Virus record (IMG/VR): IMGVR_UViG_3300037222_000038
Location: 1 to 64,000 of that record
Strand: one strand, 5' to 3'
DNA from: a virus
DNA: 64,000 nt
In this document: positions 22,797 to 31,597 of the stretch, one piece after another
How positions within the stretch are numbered: the first letter of the stretch is position 1
How the letters are laid out: every line of letters begins with the position of its first letter
The notes under the pieces: model-generated
Told to the model about the DNA's origin: nothing
Database searches by the model: none
What the model saw: only the letters and a program-made list of their open reading frames with translations
Translations under genes and position numbers: made by a program

Positions 22797-23150
22797 ATGC
22801 CAACCCAAACGGATACGACAAACCCCACGAACGCCGACAGACTTGCCGGCGTCGTGGGTTCTTTACAGGGAATTGTAGCCCAGTTGCCGCAGTTCCGACC
22901 GACAGACCAAGCCGCTCAAAAAGTGTTCGATGCGATGTTCGCCGATTCGCTGACGCTGGTTTCGATGCTCTCGGCAGCGGCTGCCGTAGATCAGGCTCGG
23001 ATCATCGCAGCGGAAGCGGTTGTACAGACTGCCAAGGATCAAGCGGCAGTCAATGCCGATGCCTTGGCAGCACGCTCGAAGCTCCGCGACCAGACTGACG
23101 CCGCCATGCTTCAGGCTTCGACAATCCCTTTCGGGAAGGGGGTGGCGTGA
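22797..23150 (+). CDS. Helical Ala-rich protein
   Basis: A 117-residue protein. Long Ala/Asp-rich helices (ARIIAAEAVVQTAKDQAAVN) may form a bundle. It overlaps the next gene by four bases. It may be a virion or chaperone protein. No family recognised. Confidence 0.55.
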   Translation: MPTQTDTTNPTNADRLAGVVGSLQGIVAQLPQFRPTDQAAQKVFDAMFADSLTLVSMLSAAAAVDQARIIAAEAVVQTAKDQAAVNADALAARSKLRDQTDAAMLQASTIPFGKGVA

Positions 23151-23635
23151 TGGCCAACGGACAAACAGCGCTGCCCCAAGCCGCCGTCGATGACTACTGG
23201 GATGTGAGCGTTGGCGAATACGCGAAACGACAGGCGTTGTTCACGGCTGCGGTGGCACAGGCATACGGATTTCCGGCCTCGCCACCCGGAGGAATTACCC
23301 GTAGCACGGTGACGAACCACAATTATGCCACGCCTGCACAGCCGGCCGCTGCGCCCACAACTCCGGCTGCCCCAAGTGAAACGACGCCGCCCTCAAGCAC
23401 GTCACCTTCACCGGCAGCCGGGTTGTTATCGAGTCCTCTTGCCCAAGGGCTGCTGCTGGGCCTGGGCGGACCTGCACTGCTGGGGGCCGGTGCCCTCTTG
23501 CACAGTTCGGGGCTGTTCGGGAACAGCGGCACGCCAGCTACACCGCCGGTTGTGGCACCGATTCAACAGGCTGTTGACCTCGGGACGATTGGCCCCGATG
23601 GAAAATTTATCCCCCCCGCAGGAACCACGCCATGA
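23147..23635 (+). CDS. Pro/Ala-rich protein with hydrophobic segment
   Basis: A 162-residue protein. Start GTG-ATG at the overlap. The N-terminal 50 residues look folded, then come a Pro/Thr/Ser-rich linker and a Gly/Leu hydrophobic stretch (GLLLGLGGPALLGAGALL) that may insert in membrane. Unknown function; could be an ejection or lysis helper. Confidence 0.5.
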   Translation: MMANGQTALPQAAVDDYWDVSVGEYAKRQALFTAAVAQAYGFPASPPGGITRSTVTNHNYATPAQPAAAPTTPAAPSETTPPSSTSPSPAAGLLSSPLAQGLLLGLGGPALLGAGALLHSSGLFGNSGTPATPPVVAPIQQAVDLGTIGPDGKFIPPAGTTP

Positions 23636-23808
23636 CCCCGAAACAATCCGAGCAAGCCCTCGCCAAGTCGATGGAACGGCTCGAAGCAGCACAGATCAAC
23701 CTTCCCAAAACCTGCAAGGCATACTCCGACGCCCTCGAAGAACTGGCGAGTGCCATGCTCGACGTGGAAGAGAAGCAAGCGGCATTGGTGGCCGCGAACA
23801 GCAAGTGA
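23632..23808 (+). CDS. Small coiled-coil protein
   Basis: A 58-residue protein in ATGA overlap. One long charged helix (MERLEAAQINLPKTCKAYSD…). Unknown. A GTG at 23805 in another frame is an alternative long start for the next gene. Confidence 0.5.
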   Translation: MTPKQSEQALAKSMERLEAAQINLPKTCKAYSDALEELASAMLDVEEKQAALVAANSK

Positions 23809-23891
23809 GTACCCAGTCTGGAGCGCACGGACCCGCCAGTGAGCCATGCGGCAATCCGTGCAAGCCAGCGCATAACCCAAAAGGAAATTTC

Positions 23892-24281
23892 ATGCGCAAA
23901 CTGACAAACCACAAAGTCAACGGACTGAATGAAGCCATCACGATCACGGTCATGGATGAGCCGGGACCGGGCGGTGCGAATCACATCTACGTTGTTCGGG
24001 CTGGCGTTAAGCCGCGAGTTCGAGACGGCAGTAGTTACTATGCCGACGAACAAACGATTCAATTTCAGAACGGACCGATCGGCGAAGTCGGCGTGAACGG
24101 CATCAGCGGCGAGGCGCTCATGGCAATCCTCGAAGATCGGCTCAAATCATTCCAGGCCGGCCCCTACGCTTGCCGTGAGAATGCGCTGGCTCTGACGCAT
24201 CTTCAAGAGGCGATGCACTGGCTGCATCACAGGACTCGGGAGCGAATGCAACGAGGCGTCGAAGGAACAATGGCGAAGTAA
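23892..24281 (+). CDS. Acb2/Tad1-hairpin-like phage protein (candidate anti-defence sponge)
   Basis: A 129-residue protein with AAGGA before ATG. N-terminal strands (EAITITVMDEPGPGGANHIY) are followed by FQNGPIGEVGVNGISGEALM, a DRLKSFQAGPYACRENALAL helix and WLHHRTRERMQRGVEGT. I recall this very widespread phage pattern as now linked to the Acb2/Tad1 helical-hairpin domain. Those proteins sequester cyclic nucleotide signals of CBASS and Thoeris defences. The family link is from memory and the anti-defence role is inference. Confidence 0.55.
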   Translation: MRKLTNHKVNGLNEAITITVMDEPGPGGANHIYVVRAGVKPRVRDGSSYYADEQTIQFQNGPIGEVGVNGISGEALMAILEDRLKSFQAGPYACRENALALTHLQEAMHWLHHRTRERMQRGVEGTMAK

Positions 24282-24336
24282 ATCAGCGGCGTGAATCGTG
24301 GCGAGCCAGCACAATAATCCGCATCGGAGACTTCAA

Positions 24337-24657
24337 ATGCAGCGATCGACCCTCTCTTTAATCGCCTTGTGCATGTTCATGATGCTCGTCGTGTCTCTGG
24401 TCATCGGTTCGGATTCGCACAGGTCATTCGATCCCCAAACCGGCGATGACGTGTTCTACATGCCGTCGAACCGCGAGAGCGACGTGGTGCCTGCCAAGGT
24501 TGTGGCAGCGACTCCCGACAGGATCAGGCTGGCCGTGTTCTTCAAGACGCGCGTGGAATTCATGTGGGTTGATCGAGAGGAGCGGCCAGGAGTTCGCGGG
24601 CATTGGCAGCGAAGTCCGCACTGGAAGGATGGGGCGTTCGAGAGGACTGGCAGATGA
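24337..24657 (+). CDS. Membrane-anchored small protein
   Basis: A 106-residue protein. ATG 24337 is favoured by GGAG upstream; GTG 24298 is the alternative. N-terminal span (LSLIALCMFMMLVVSLVI), then a beta-like domain. Overlaps the next small gene. Confidence 0.5.
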   Translation: MQRSTLSLIALCMFMMLVVSLVIGSDSHRSFDPQTGDDVFYMPSNRESDVVPAKVVAATPDRIRLAVFFKTRVEFMWVDREERPGVRGHWQRSPHWKDGAFERTGR

Positions 24658-24830
24658 TGGAAATCGCAATCGGAATCATCGGAGTCGGCTTGTGTCTCGC
24701 GCTCGCCGCGTGCATTGGATTTGCGATGGCCAAGATGTTGCTTGACCAGTGCTGGGATGACGACCCGAACGCGGCCGGGATGAGCGCGGAAGAGTGGGCT
24801 GAAATCAACGGTGAGGATAAGGATTGGTGA
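24654..24830 (+). CDS. Small membrane protein
   Basis: A 58-residue protein. One hydrophobic span (IAIGIIGVGLCLALAACIGF) and an acidic cytoplasmic tail (SAEEWAEINGEDKDW). It overlaps the upstream stop. Unknown role. Confidence 0.5.
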   Translation: MMEIAIGIIGVGLCLALAACIGFAMAKMLLDQCWDDDPNAAGMSAEEWAEINGEDKDW

Positions 24831-24834
24831 TGAA

Positions 24835-25044
24835 ATGCAACTCGAAACGATCAACAAGCTGTACTTGGAGCTGTCGCAGATTGCCACGGCGAAGACGGCA
24901 AGACAGCTTGAACTTGAGGCCGAAATCGGGCAGGCGCATCACATACTCGACCTGATGAACGTGCCGCGAGAATGTGATGATTCGGATGGCGGCAAATCGA
25001 AACTTACGCTTCTCGGAAGAATTTGTGAGCTACATCGGCCATGA
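24835..25044 (+). CDS. Small coiled-coil protein
   Basis: A 69-residue protein, mostly helical (TINKLYLELSQIATAKTARQ…). It overlaps the next ATG by four bases. No family recognised. Confidence 0.5.
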   Translation: MQLETINKLYLELSQIATAKTARQLELEAEIGQAHHILDLMNVPRECDDSDGGKSKLTLLGRICELHRP

Positions 25045-25229
25045 ACCCCGCCATCGGCATCATCGACGGAGCCTGCAATAAGACAGAGCGGGTGTGCAGC
25101 AAGTGCGGCAAACTGTTCATGTCGGACGGCTTGCGGCGTTGCCCGGCGTGCCAGTTCGCGACGCGCGGGATGGCCAATGTGAATCTGCAATCGGGCGAGC
25201 GGAGACGGGGGAAGAGGGAGAACGAATAG
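25041..25229 (+). CDS. Zinc-ribbon protein
   Basis: A 62-residue protein with CSKCG and CPAC (about residues 19-22 and 34-37), a zinc-ribbon pattern, and a basic C-terminus (RRRGKREN). First of three small zinc-type proteins in a row. Possibly nucleic-acid binding. Confidence 0.6.
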   Translation: MNPAIGIIDGACNKTERVCSKCGKLFMSDGLRRCPACQFATRGMANVNLQSGERRRGKRENE

Positions 25230-25311
25230 GCACATGGTATCGACCGACCGGGGGAAATAACCGACAGGATGTACGGGGCTCCCCCGGCGGTTAAGCACAT
25301 TGAGGTGACGC

Positions 25312-25506
25312 ATGGACGAACACCTGAAGCTGCACGCACATGACTCCCGTAAATGCTGCAATCCGGGGTGTCCGAACTCATCTGAACCGGGATTGATTGC
25401 CTGCCGGGCAGGTGGTAAGGTGCAGGGGTATTGCAGCATGGCGTGCTTGAGAAGCCATGCTGATTTAGTTGCCAGACACGCCCCCGATTTGAGGCCCGAG
25501 TCATGA
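25312..25506 (+). CDS. Cys-rich zinc-binding protein
   Basis: A 64-residue protein with CCNPGCPN, an isolated Cys, and YCSMAC: a likely zinc knuckle or MYND-like pattern. The gap before it holds a 7-bp hairpin, CCGGGGG (25248-25254) with CCCCCGG (25281-25287). Confidence 0.55.
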   Translation: MDEHLKLHAHDSRKCCNPGCPNSSEPGLIACRAGGKVQGYCSMACLRSHADLVARHAPDLRPES

Positions 25507-25700
25507 AGACACAGATCATGGAGCACGTCGAACCGTGCCGTTGCAGGCGCGGGATCGTGCACGACGGCGAGTTATTCTGTTCGGCTTGCGTCGAGGATGC
25601 CGCAAGAAGGACGCAGCGATTCGAGAGGGAATATGTTGATCCCGAGAAGTCGAAAACGATTGGCCCGGAACGGTATCTGACGACGAGAAAGGTGACGTAG
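25503..25700 (+). CDS. Cys-rich small protein
   Basis: A 65-residue protein, ATGA-coupled. CRCRRGIVHDGELFCSAC suggests one zinc site. Third small Cys protein in a row before the fibre gene. Confidence 0.55.
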   Translation: MKTQIMEHVEPCRCRRGIVHDGELFCSACVEDAARRTQRFEREYVDPEKSKTIGPERYLTTRKVT

Positions 25701-25701
25701 C

Positions 25702-27906
25702 GTGGCTCTTATCTGGGCGAATAGGGTAAGGGAAAGCACAGTCTCGACTGGCACAGGCACCGTGTCGCTCGCCGGAGTTCCCAATACGACTTTCTTCCCC
25801 TTCAGCGGCATCGGCAACGGCAACACCTGCAAATACGAGATCGACGACGGCGCTGGCAACGTCGAGATGGGGCAGGGCACGTATTCGTCGAGCGGAAACA
25901 CCCTCTCGCGGGATTCTGTAGAAACCAGCAGTAACTCGAATTCTCTGGTCAACTTCGGGGCTGGAACCAAGACTGTTAGGCTGGATGTTCCGGCGTCGAT
26001 ATTCAGTGCGGTTCCAACGTCCGTTGTGAATGATACCAACGTCACTGGATCGCTGTCGGGGAACGTGCTGACGCTCGGATGGACCGGCACTCTGGCTGCT
26101 GGTCGCGTCTCAACTCTCAACCAGAATACGACTGGATCGGCAGCGACACTGACGACGCCGCGAGCGATCTACGGCAACAACTTCGACGGGTCGGCGGCGC
26201 TGGCACAGATCATCACGTCCGTTTACGGCGGCACGGGCAACGGGTTCACGAAATTCAGCGGCCCGGCGTCCAGCGAAAAGACATTCACGCTTCCCAACGC
26301 ATCGGCCAATGTGCTTACGGATAATGCCGCGGTGACGGTCGCGCAGGGTGGTTCAGGCGCTGCCTCATTCACGGCCTATGCTGTCATCTGTGGAGGTACG
26401 ACATCGACCGGAGCACTGCAAAACGTCTCGGGCGTCGGTACATCAGGGCAGTTGCTAACGTCTGGTGGGGCAGGTGCACTGCCGACATGGACAACGGTTT
26501 CGGCAGGAGCATCAGTCGGCAATCCGGGTGGCGGTGCACAGGTCAATCTGGTCGGAGCGAACGGTTCGGCAGCAACGGCGTTGCGAACCGATTGCGTGCT
26601 GATTCTAGACCAGACGATTGCCCCCAGCATGTCCGGGGCATGGACGTTTACCAACAAATCCGCCGTCACGATTACGCAGGCGGTGATTGCCACGGCATCC
26701 CCCGCATCCGCCCTCACCGTCACCACAGGAACACACACAGCCTTAACTGCTGGTAGCAACTTCATCGCCGGTCTCTTCGACGCTCTGACGAATCAGCCAC
26801 AGTTCGCAACAGGTGCACAATCCGTCTTTACGCCGTGGGTCTTCAAAGGCTCGAAGCCTAAGTACGTGGGTGCCACTACCTGTGCCGCATTCTCAACCGT
26901 CGATATCAATAGCGCTGGGGATGCGACAGGGACGAATTGCACTGCAATCACGAACAACTACTTTCTGACTTGCGGTGGTGCGGCGAGTCCTGTGTTCAGC
27001 GTGAACAGCGTGGGTTCAGCTATAGTGGTAAGTGGTAGCAACGTGGCCAGCTTTGTTAGCACCGGAGTTTCATGCAGCAATACAGGTTCTGGAATTGCTA
27101 ACGCATCCTTCGGTGTCGCAAGCCAAGGGACTGTTGCGGTTACTGCGGGTCACGGAAACCATACTATTACGGTCGGAATGGGAAGCATTTTTGGAGCACA
27201 ATTAACAATCTACGGTTCTGGTATTACTGCAGCGCTCAGTGCGTTTTATTTAAAGGGCGGTGTATACATTGGCGGTACACCAGGTGATTGCATAATTCAA
27301 GCTGGTAATCCGGCATCTGTTGCTAATACGAACGGAGCAAATCTTGTACTTGCTGGCGGCGTTGGCACTGGAACTGGCGGCGGTGGTGACATCAATTTTC
27401 GGTATGCAGCAGTCGGCGTAAGTAGTTCGACGCCAAACACGCTCGCAACGTGCATGACTATTAGCGGGACGACTGGACTCGTCAGCAAGTACAACGCCGT
27501 CGCCACCGCAGGTCTTGGCGTCCCCGCAATCTACGGCCAAGGCCGTACGGTTGGTGCCACTGCTGCTGTCTCAAGCGTGGCATCCTACACGCTCCCGGCA
27601 ACAGACGGAACTTATCGAGTATCGGCTAACGTGCTGGTCACAACGGCCACAACGCACGCATTTACCGTGACTGTGGCGTACACCAGCGAAGACAATACAT
27701 CGCGTGTTCTGACGCTGCAATTCTCCAATCTGGCCGGCACTTTCATCACGTCTATCGCCAATGCGGCAGGCGCAGTACCATACGAAGGCGTGCCGTTACA
27801 CATCCGCTGCAAAGCATCCACGGCCATTACAATCGCTTCCGCTGCGGGCGGTGTTTACACTGCGGTCGCGTACAACATCGAAGGAATAATCGAGCAGTTG
27901 GCTTGA
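25702..27906 (+). CDS. Tail-fibre-like protein
   Basis: A 734-residue protein from GTG. The N-terminal 100 residues (WANRVRESTVSTGTGTVSLA, then YEIDDGAGNVEMGQGTYSSS, then NTLSRDSVETSSNS) are the attachment domain of many phage fibres. The body is Gly/Ser/Thr/Ala-rich beta repeats, including a YGGTGNG…VAQGGSG motif typical of fibres. The C-terminus looks like a compact tip. Likely receptor-binding or head-fibre role. Confidence 0.75.
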   Translation: MALIWANRVRESTVSTGTGTVSLAGVPNTTFFPFSGIGNGNTCKYEIDDGAGNVEMGQGTYSSSGNTLSRDSVETSSNSNSLVNFGAGTKTVRLDVPASIFSAVPTSVVNDTNVTGSLSGNVLTLGWTGTLAAGRVSTLNQNTTGSAATLTTPRAIYGNNFDGSAALAQIITSVYGGTGNGFTKFSGPASSEKTFTLPNASANVLTDNAAVTVAQGGSGAASFTAYAVICGGTTSTGALQNVSGVGTSGQLLTSGGAGALPTWTTVSAGASVGNPGGGAQVNLVGANGSAATALRTDCVLILDQTIAPSMSGAWTFTNKSAVTITQAVIATASPASALTVTTGTHTALTAGSNFIAGLFDALTNQPQFATGAQSVFTPWVFKGSKPKYVGATTCAAFSTVDINSAGDATGTNCTAITNNYFLTCGGAASPVFSVNSVGSAIVVSGSNVASFVSTGVSCSNTGSGIANASFGVASQGTVAVTAGHGNHTITVGMGSIFGAQLTIYGSGITAALSAFYLKGGVYIGGTPGDCIIQAGNPASVANTNGANLVLAGGVGTGTGGGGDINFRYAAVGVSSSTPNTLATCMTISGTTGLVSKYNAVATAGLGVPAIYGQGRTVGATAAVSSVASYTLPATDGTYRVSANVLVTTATTHAFTVTVAYTSEDNTSRVLTLQFSNLAGTFITSIANAAGAVPYEGVPLHIRCKASTAITIASAAGGVYTAVAYNIEGIIEQLA

Positions 27907-27943
27907 TGGTTCAACAGTTTACATCCCCGCTTGGAAATAACTT

Positions 27944-28315
27944 ATGGCACTCGATCGACGTTCGTTCTTCGGTAAGTTCGCAGTGGCGTGCGGCTTACCC
28001 TTCCTGCTCAAGCCAGACACGGAAACTCACGGATGGACATACAAAGGGACGAGACACCTATGCGTTGGTCCGGCTACAGTGACCAACACAGCAATGTTCA
28101 CGGTTGGAGGAGCTGCAAAACCAGTCGTTTCGTACCAGAGCACAGACTACACTGTCGGAGTCGCTGGCGTTCGCGTGCCGTGGACGTTCAATCTGCAAGA
28201 CGGCCGAAAGATCGAACTCGACGATGATTTTCGGTTACTCAGCGGCGACGACATGACGCCAGAGCAGTCGAAGGAAGTCATCCAATTGCTGATTACCACG
28301 ATTGTGAAAAGGTAG
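27944..28315 (+). CDS. Protein with twin-arginine-like leader
   Basis: A 123-residue protein. The N-terminus MALDRRSFFGKFAVACGLPF fits a Tat signal: twin Arg, then x-F-F, then a hydrophobic run. The body is beta-rich (TVGVAGVRVPWTFNLQDGRK). Tat export would be unusual for a phage structural protein. A related RRTFFG leader occurs at 31594. Confidence 0.55.
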   Translation: MALDRRSFFGKFAVACGLPFLLKPDTETHGWTYKGTRHLCVGPATVTNTAMFTVGGAAKPVVSYQSTDYTVGVAGVRVPWTFNLQDGRKIELDDDFRLLSGDDMTPEQSKEVIQLLITTIVKR

Positions 28316-28319
28316 GACT

Positions 28320-28745
28320 ATGGCAACATCAACAGCTACATTTACGATGGATTCGACTCTCTTCGGTCAACTCATCCAAGCCGCCTGTCGGCGAAATGGG
28401 TTTGTAAGTGGCGGAAATCAACTCATCGTGCAAATGCCTCCGGCTTGGACGGCGATGATTCCTGATCCAGCATGGCAACCGCTTGTCAATGGTGAACCAA
28501 ATCCGACGCCACAAGGTCAAGTTGCCAACCCACAGACGCAGATTCAGTATGTCGAACAATGGCTGATCTACAGCGTGTTCGGCACGGTTATCGACGCCGA
28601 TATTCATGCCGTTGGGGATGCCACTAAAATCGCTGCGGACGCCGCAGCAGAGGCGACGAACGAGGCGACGAGAGCGGCGAACGTGGCGGCTGCATTGGCT
28701 GCCAAGAATGCGTTGGTTCCGAGCGTCACAGTAGTAGTTCAATAG
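28320..28745 (+). CDS. Hypothetical virion-region protein
   Basis: A 141-residue protein. N-terminal mixed domain and an Ala-rich C-terminal helix (KIAADAAAEATNEATRAANV). Likely a small structural or chaperone protein of the fibre module. No family recognised. Confidence 0.5.
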   Translation: MATSTATFTMDSTLFGQLIQAACRRNGFVSGGNQLIVQMPPAWTAMIPDPAWQPLVNGEPNPTPQGQVANPQTQIQYVEQWLIYSVFGTVIDADIHAVGDATKIAADAAAEATNEATRAANVAAALAAKNALVPSVTVVVQ

Positions 28746-28753
28746 GAGAAACG

Positions 28754-29071
28754 ATGCCGTTCGATTTATCACAGAAGATCGTGAACCGTGCCGGACAAGA
28801 GGTCGTCTATCCCAAATACGGCCGGAACGTGCAGCATGACGTGCTCTCGCTCATCACGGAAGCACTCTGGGAAGCCGGAGGAAACGACCTGAAAACAGCG
28901 GTCAAGATGGGCGTGTGTGCCGACAGATTGCAGCAGTCAGAGGATCGTGCTACCGTGGAATTGAGCGACGACGACATGTCTCTTGTGCGTCAGGCATTGC
29001 AGATTGTGAAGTACCCACCCTATCTGGCCGTGTCGATTTCCGCAGCGATTCCCAAGCTGATTGAGGGCTGA
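28754..29071 (+). CDS. Hypothetical protein
   Basis: A 105-residue protein with AGGAG upstream. Helical (VLSLITEALWEAGGNDLKTA; DDDMSLVRQALQIVKYPP). Possibly a fibre assembly partner. No family recognised. Confidence 0.5.
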   Translation: MPFDLSQKIVNRAGQEVVYPKYGRNVQHDVLSLITEALWEAGGNDLKTAVKMGVCADRLQQSEDRATVELSDDDMSLVRQALQIVKYPPYLAVSISAAIPKLIEG

Positions 29072-29073
29072 TT

Positions 29074-29214
29074 GTGCTCGGTTTTGCGTCCATCGGTGAA
29101 GTGGCGATCTGCGAGTTGCCGGCTACGGCAGCGCCGCCGGCACCACAAAAAGGCGTCACGTTTCAGGAGCCATCCATGCAAGGCGCTGTGTTCTTTAACC
29201 CGCAGATGAAGTGA
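29074..29214 (+). CDS. Mini-protein with MQGxxFxNPQM motif, copy 1
   Basis: A 46-residue protein from GTG. Ends EPSMQGAVFFNPQMK. The same P-(S/T)-MQG-x2-F-x-NPQM ending appears in the mini-protein at 31055. Too short for a family call. Confidence 0.45.
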   Translation: MLGFASIGEVAICELPATAAPPAPQKGVTFQEPSMQGAVFFNPQMK

Positions 29215-29218
29215 CATC

Positions 29219-29443
29219 ATGAGACTCTTCAGGTTTTTGTTCTCCGAATACATCGTGATTGCGGTCATTGTCGGGGCTGCCTCAGTGTACGGGTGGATCA
29301 TGCAGGTGCCTGATGTTGACCGCACGCCGATTACCGAGGATGGGCTTGCCGAGATAGCCGAGATGCAGATGCTCATCAAGCAGAATCCAGCGGCCTTCTC
29401 GCGTCAGGAAAAGGAGAAATGGTCCGTTTCCCCGACTGAATAA
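29219..29443 (+). CDS. Small membrane protein
   Basis: A 74-residue protein. N-terminal span (YIVIAVIVGAASVYGWIM) and a helical tail. Shares its last base with the next ATG. Unknown role. Confidence 0.5.
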   Translation: MRLFRFLFSEYIVIAVIVGAASVYGWIMQVPDVDRTPITEDGLAEIAEMQMLIKQNPAAFSRQEKEKWSVSPTE

Positions 29444-30027
29444 TGGCAACAACCACATACACTTCAGGTTCTGGTAACTTCACGGTTCCGGCTGGCGTTA
29501 CGTCGGTTGTCGGTGAAGCGTGGGGCGATGGCGGCGGCGGCGGCGGTGGCGGCGGCGGCGGCGGTGGCGGTGGCGGTGGCGGGTACTGCAAAAAGACGTT
29601 GACTGTCAGTCCAGGCGATACGATCGCATATTCTGTCGGGGCTGGCGGATCTGCCGGTTCTGGCGGTGCAATTGGTACGCCTGGTGGAAATGGCACAGGC
29701 TCGACTTTTACGTACGCTGCTGTTGTCTATACGGGCGGCGGCGGCACTGGCGGCCATGCGGGCGGCGGGGGAGGCGGCGGAACAGGAGGTGGGGGTGGCA
29801 CTGCCACGAATGGCGACACCAATACGATTGGCAGCACTGGCGGCAACGCATCTCTTGGAGTTGGCGGAACTGGCGGTGCCGGCGCTCCTCCGACTATCGG
29901 TAATGGCGGCGGTAATGGCGGCCCCACAAACACTGGTGGTCAAGCAGGAGGTCCAGGTCAGGTCAGTTTTACTTACGTGGCGAATACCGCACACGGTCAG
30001 TCTCTTCTCTTGGTAGGGGCAGGATAA
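29443..30027 (+). CDS. Glycine-rich adhesin-like protein
   Basis: A 194-residue protein. SGSGNFTVPAGVTSVVGEAW is the start of the phage Gly-rich tip domain (…G-x-F-x-VPaGVt-x-v). It is followed by a run of about 18 Gly residues and further Gly-rich loops. Such domains form polyglycine sandwiches at fibre tips and bind receptors. GGC runs make the DNA prone to slippage. Confidence 0.7.
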   Translation: MATTTYTSGSGNFTVPAGVTSVVGEAWGDGGGGGGGGGGGGGGGGGGYCKKTLTVSPGDTIAYSVGAGGSAGSGGAIGTPGGNGTGSTFTYAAVVYTGGGGTGGHAGGGGGGGTGGGGGTATNGDTNTIGSTGGNASLGVGGTGGAGAPPTIGNGGGNGGPTNTGGQAGGPGQVSFTYVANTAHGQSLLLVGAG

Positions 30028-31047
30028 ATGGCCAATGACAGTCAAGCCAGCGCAGCGATCGGTGCCGGTGAAATCTTCAATACGACCGATCTGACGACAT
30101 TCACGGCGGTGTCTGTCGATGCCAAGCTGCCGGGGTGTATGTTGTTCGCCACGGGCGGATCAGGCACAAAACCGACGCCGCTGTATCTCGGATCGGCGCT
30201 CTCTGCGGCATCGCTGCCGATCGTCATTGCCAGCGATCAGGTGGCCGTAGCCGTCAAGCAATCCGGGACGTGGAACATCACGAACGTCAGCGGCACGATC
30301 AGCCTGCCCACTGGGGCTTCGACATCCGCTAAACAACCCGCGCTGGGAACGGCAGGGACCGCCTCGACGGACGTTATCACGATCCAGGGTATCGCCAGCA
30401 TGACGAAGCTGCTGGTGACTCCCGACGCTAACAGCGCCATCAACGTCGCGCAGATGAATGGCGTGGCTACCACGATGGGCAACGGCGTATCGGGCACTGG
30501 AGTACAGCGCGTCACGATCGCCAGCGACTCGACAGGGCAGGTGGCCTTGGCTGCCGGGTCGGCGGTGATTGGGCATGTTATCGTCGATTCCGGGACCGTC
30601 ACGACTGTCTCGACAGTGGCCGCGGTTACAGCAATCACCAACGCTTTACCCGCTGGAACGAACACGCTCGGCGGCGTCACGAACGTCGGCACAGCGACCG
30701 GCAGCGGCCTTACCCAAAAGACGTTCGTATCGGCCAATAGCGACAACGCGACGTGCCTGAAGGCGTCGGCTGGGCAGGTGTATTCGATTCAGGCATTCAA
30801 CCTGAACGCAGCACCCCGATACCTGAAGTTCCAGAACAAGGCTACCACGCCTACGATCGGTACTGACACGAACACAAAAGTGATTATGATCCCCGGCAAC
30901 ACGGCAGGGGCTGGCGTCGTCATCAACTTCCACACGCCGATTCCGTTCTCGACTGGCATCTCATACGGTCTTGTCACGGGCATCGCAAACAACGATGATA
31001 CGTCAGTTGGCGCTGGCGATTGCGTTGTGAATATCGACTACATTTGA
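30028..31047 (+). CDS. Fibre/baseplate structural protein
   Basis: A 339-residue Ser/Thr/Ala/Val-rich beta protein (PIVIASDQVAVAVKQSGTWN; GVQRVTIASDSTGQVALAAG). The repeated xVTIASDSTGQV pattern is common in phage fibre and baseplate proteins. It begins one base after the adhesin stop. Confidence 0.6.
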   Translation: MANDSQASAAIGAGEIFNTTDLTTFTAVSVDAKLPGCMLFATGGSGTKPTPLYLGSALSAASLPIVIASDQVAVAVKQSGTWNITNVSGTISLPTGASTSAKQPALGTAGTASTDVITIQGIASMTKLLVTPDANSAINVAQMNGVATTMGNGVSGTGVQRVTIASDSTGQVALAAGSAVIGHVIVDSGTVTTVSTVAAVTAITNALPAGTNTLGGVTNVGTATGSGLTQKTFVSANSDNATCLKASAGQVYSIQAFNLNAAPRYLKFQNKATTPTIGTDTNTKVIMIPGNTAGAGVVINFHTPIPFSTGISYGLVTGIANNDDTSVGAGDCVVNIDYI

Positions 31048-31054
31048 GGCTGAA

Positions 31055-31180
31055 ATGACCACGATCCTGTACTTCTTCTGGCTGGGATTCAAGGGCAACG
31101 CCTCGGCTGCCGGTGCCGAGTTCGAGAACCCCACGATGCAAGGCCCGACGTTCTCGAATCCTCAAATGTCGGCGTACTAA
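31055..31180 (+). CDS. Mini-protein with MQGxxFxNPQM motif, copy 2
   Basis: A 41-residue protein. Hydrophobic start (TTILYFFWLGF), then ENPTMQGPTFSNPQMSAY, matching the ending of the mini-protein at 29074. Two divergent copies in one module suggest a conserved role, perhaps a short fibre peptide or chaperone. Confidence 0.5.
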   Translation: MTTILYFFWLGFKGNASAAGAEFENPTMQGPTFSNPQMSAY

Positions 31181-31189
31181 GGTGCTTTA

Positions 31190-31597
31190 ATGGACGATTT
31201 CCTCTCAGATAATCAACGGACGTGGCAGGATGGCGACACGCCCAATCTGACCGTCACGATTCTCGACGGCGCAAGCAATCCGATCCCGCTGTCGAACGTC
31301 GTGACGCTGAAGCTCGATCAGTGGATTGCACAGGGGAAGGGCTTGCCGGGACTGAAGATCAACAACCGCAAGGGACAGAATGTCCTCAACGCGAACAACG
31401 TCACGGTCGGGTCAACCAGCGGTCTTGTGACGTGGCAGTTACAGACGGCAGACACGGCCATGCAGGCGAACGATACGACCGTGCTGGAGGAAAAGCACTG
31501 GTACGAATTCACGCTGACTTATACAGCAGCGGTCGGAACGCTTCAGAAGGCGTACCGGGATTACTACATTGTGCAGAGAAAGACGGTGGTGAAATAA
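31190..31597 (+). CDS. BppU-N-like baseplate protein
   Basis: A 135-residue protein. DFLSDNQRTWQDGDTPNLTV, then a beta sandwich ending AAVGTLQKAYRDYYIVQRKT, resembles the N-terminal domain of upper-baseplate proteins. The last 24 codons recur as a fragment at 32537-32608, and the last about 12 codons at the end of the next gene. Confidence 0.6.
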   Translation: MDDFLSDNQRTWQDGDTPNLTVTILDGASNPIPLSNVVTLKLDQWIAQGKGLPGLKINNRKGQNVLNANNVTVGSTSGLVTWQLQTADTAMQANDTTVLEEKHWYEFTLTYTAAVGTLQKAYRDYYIVQRKTVVK

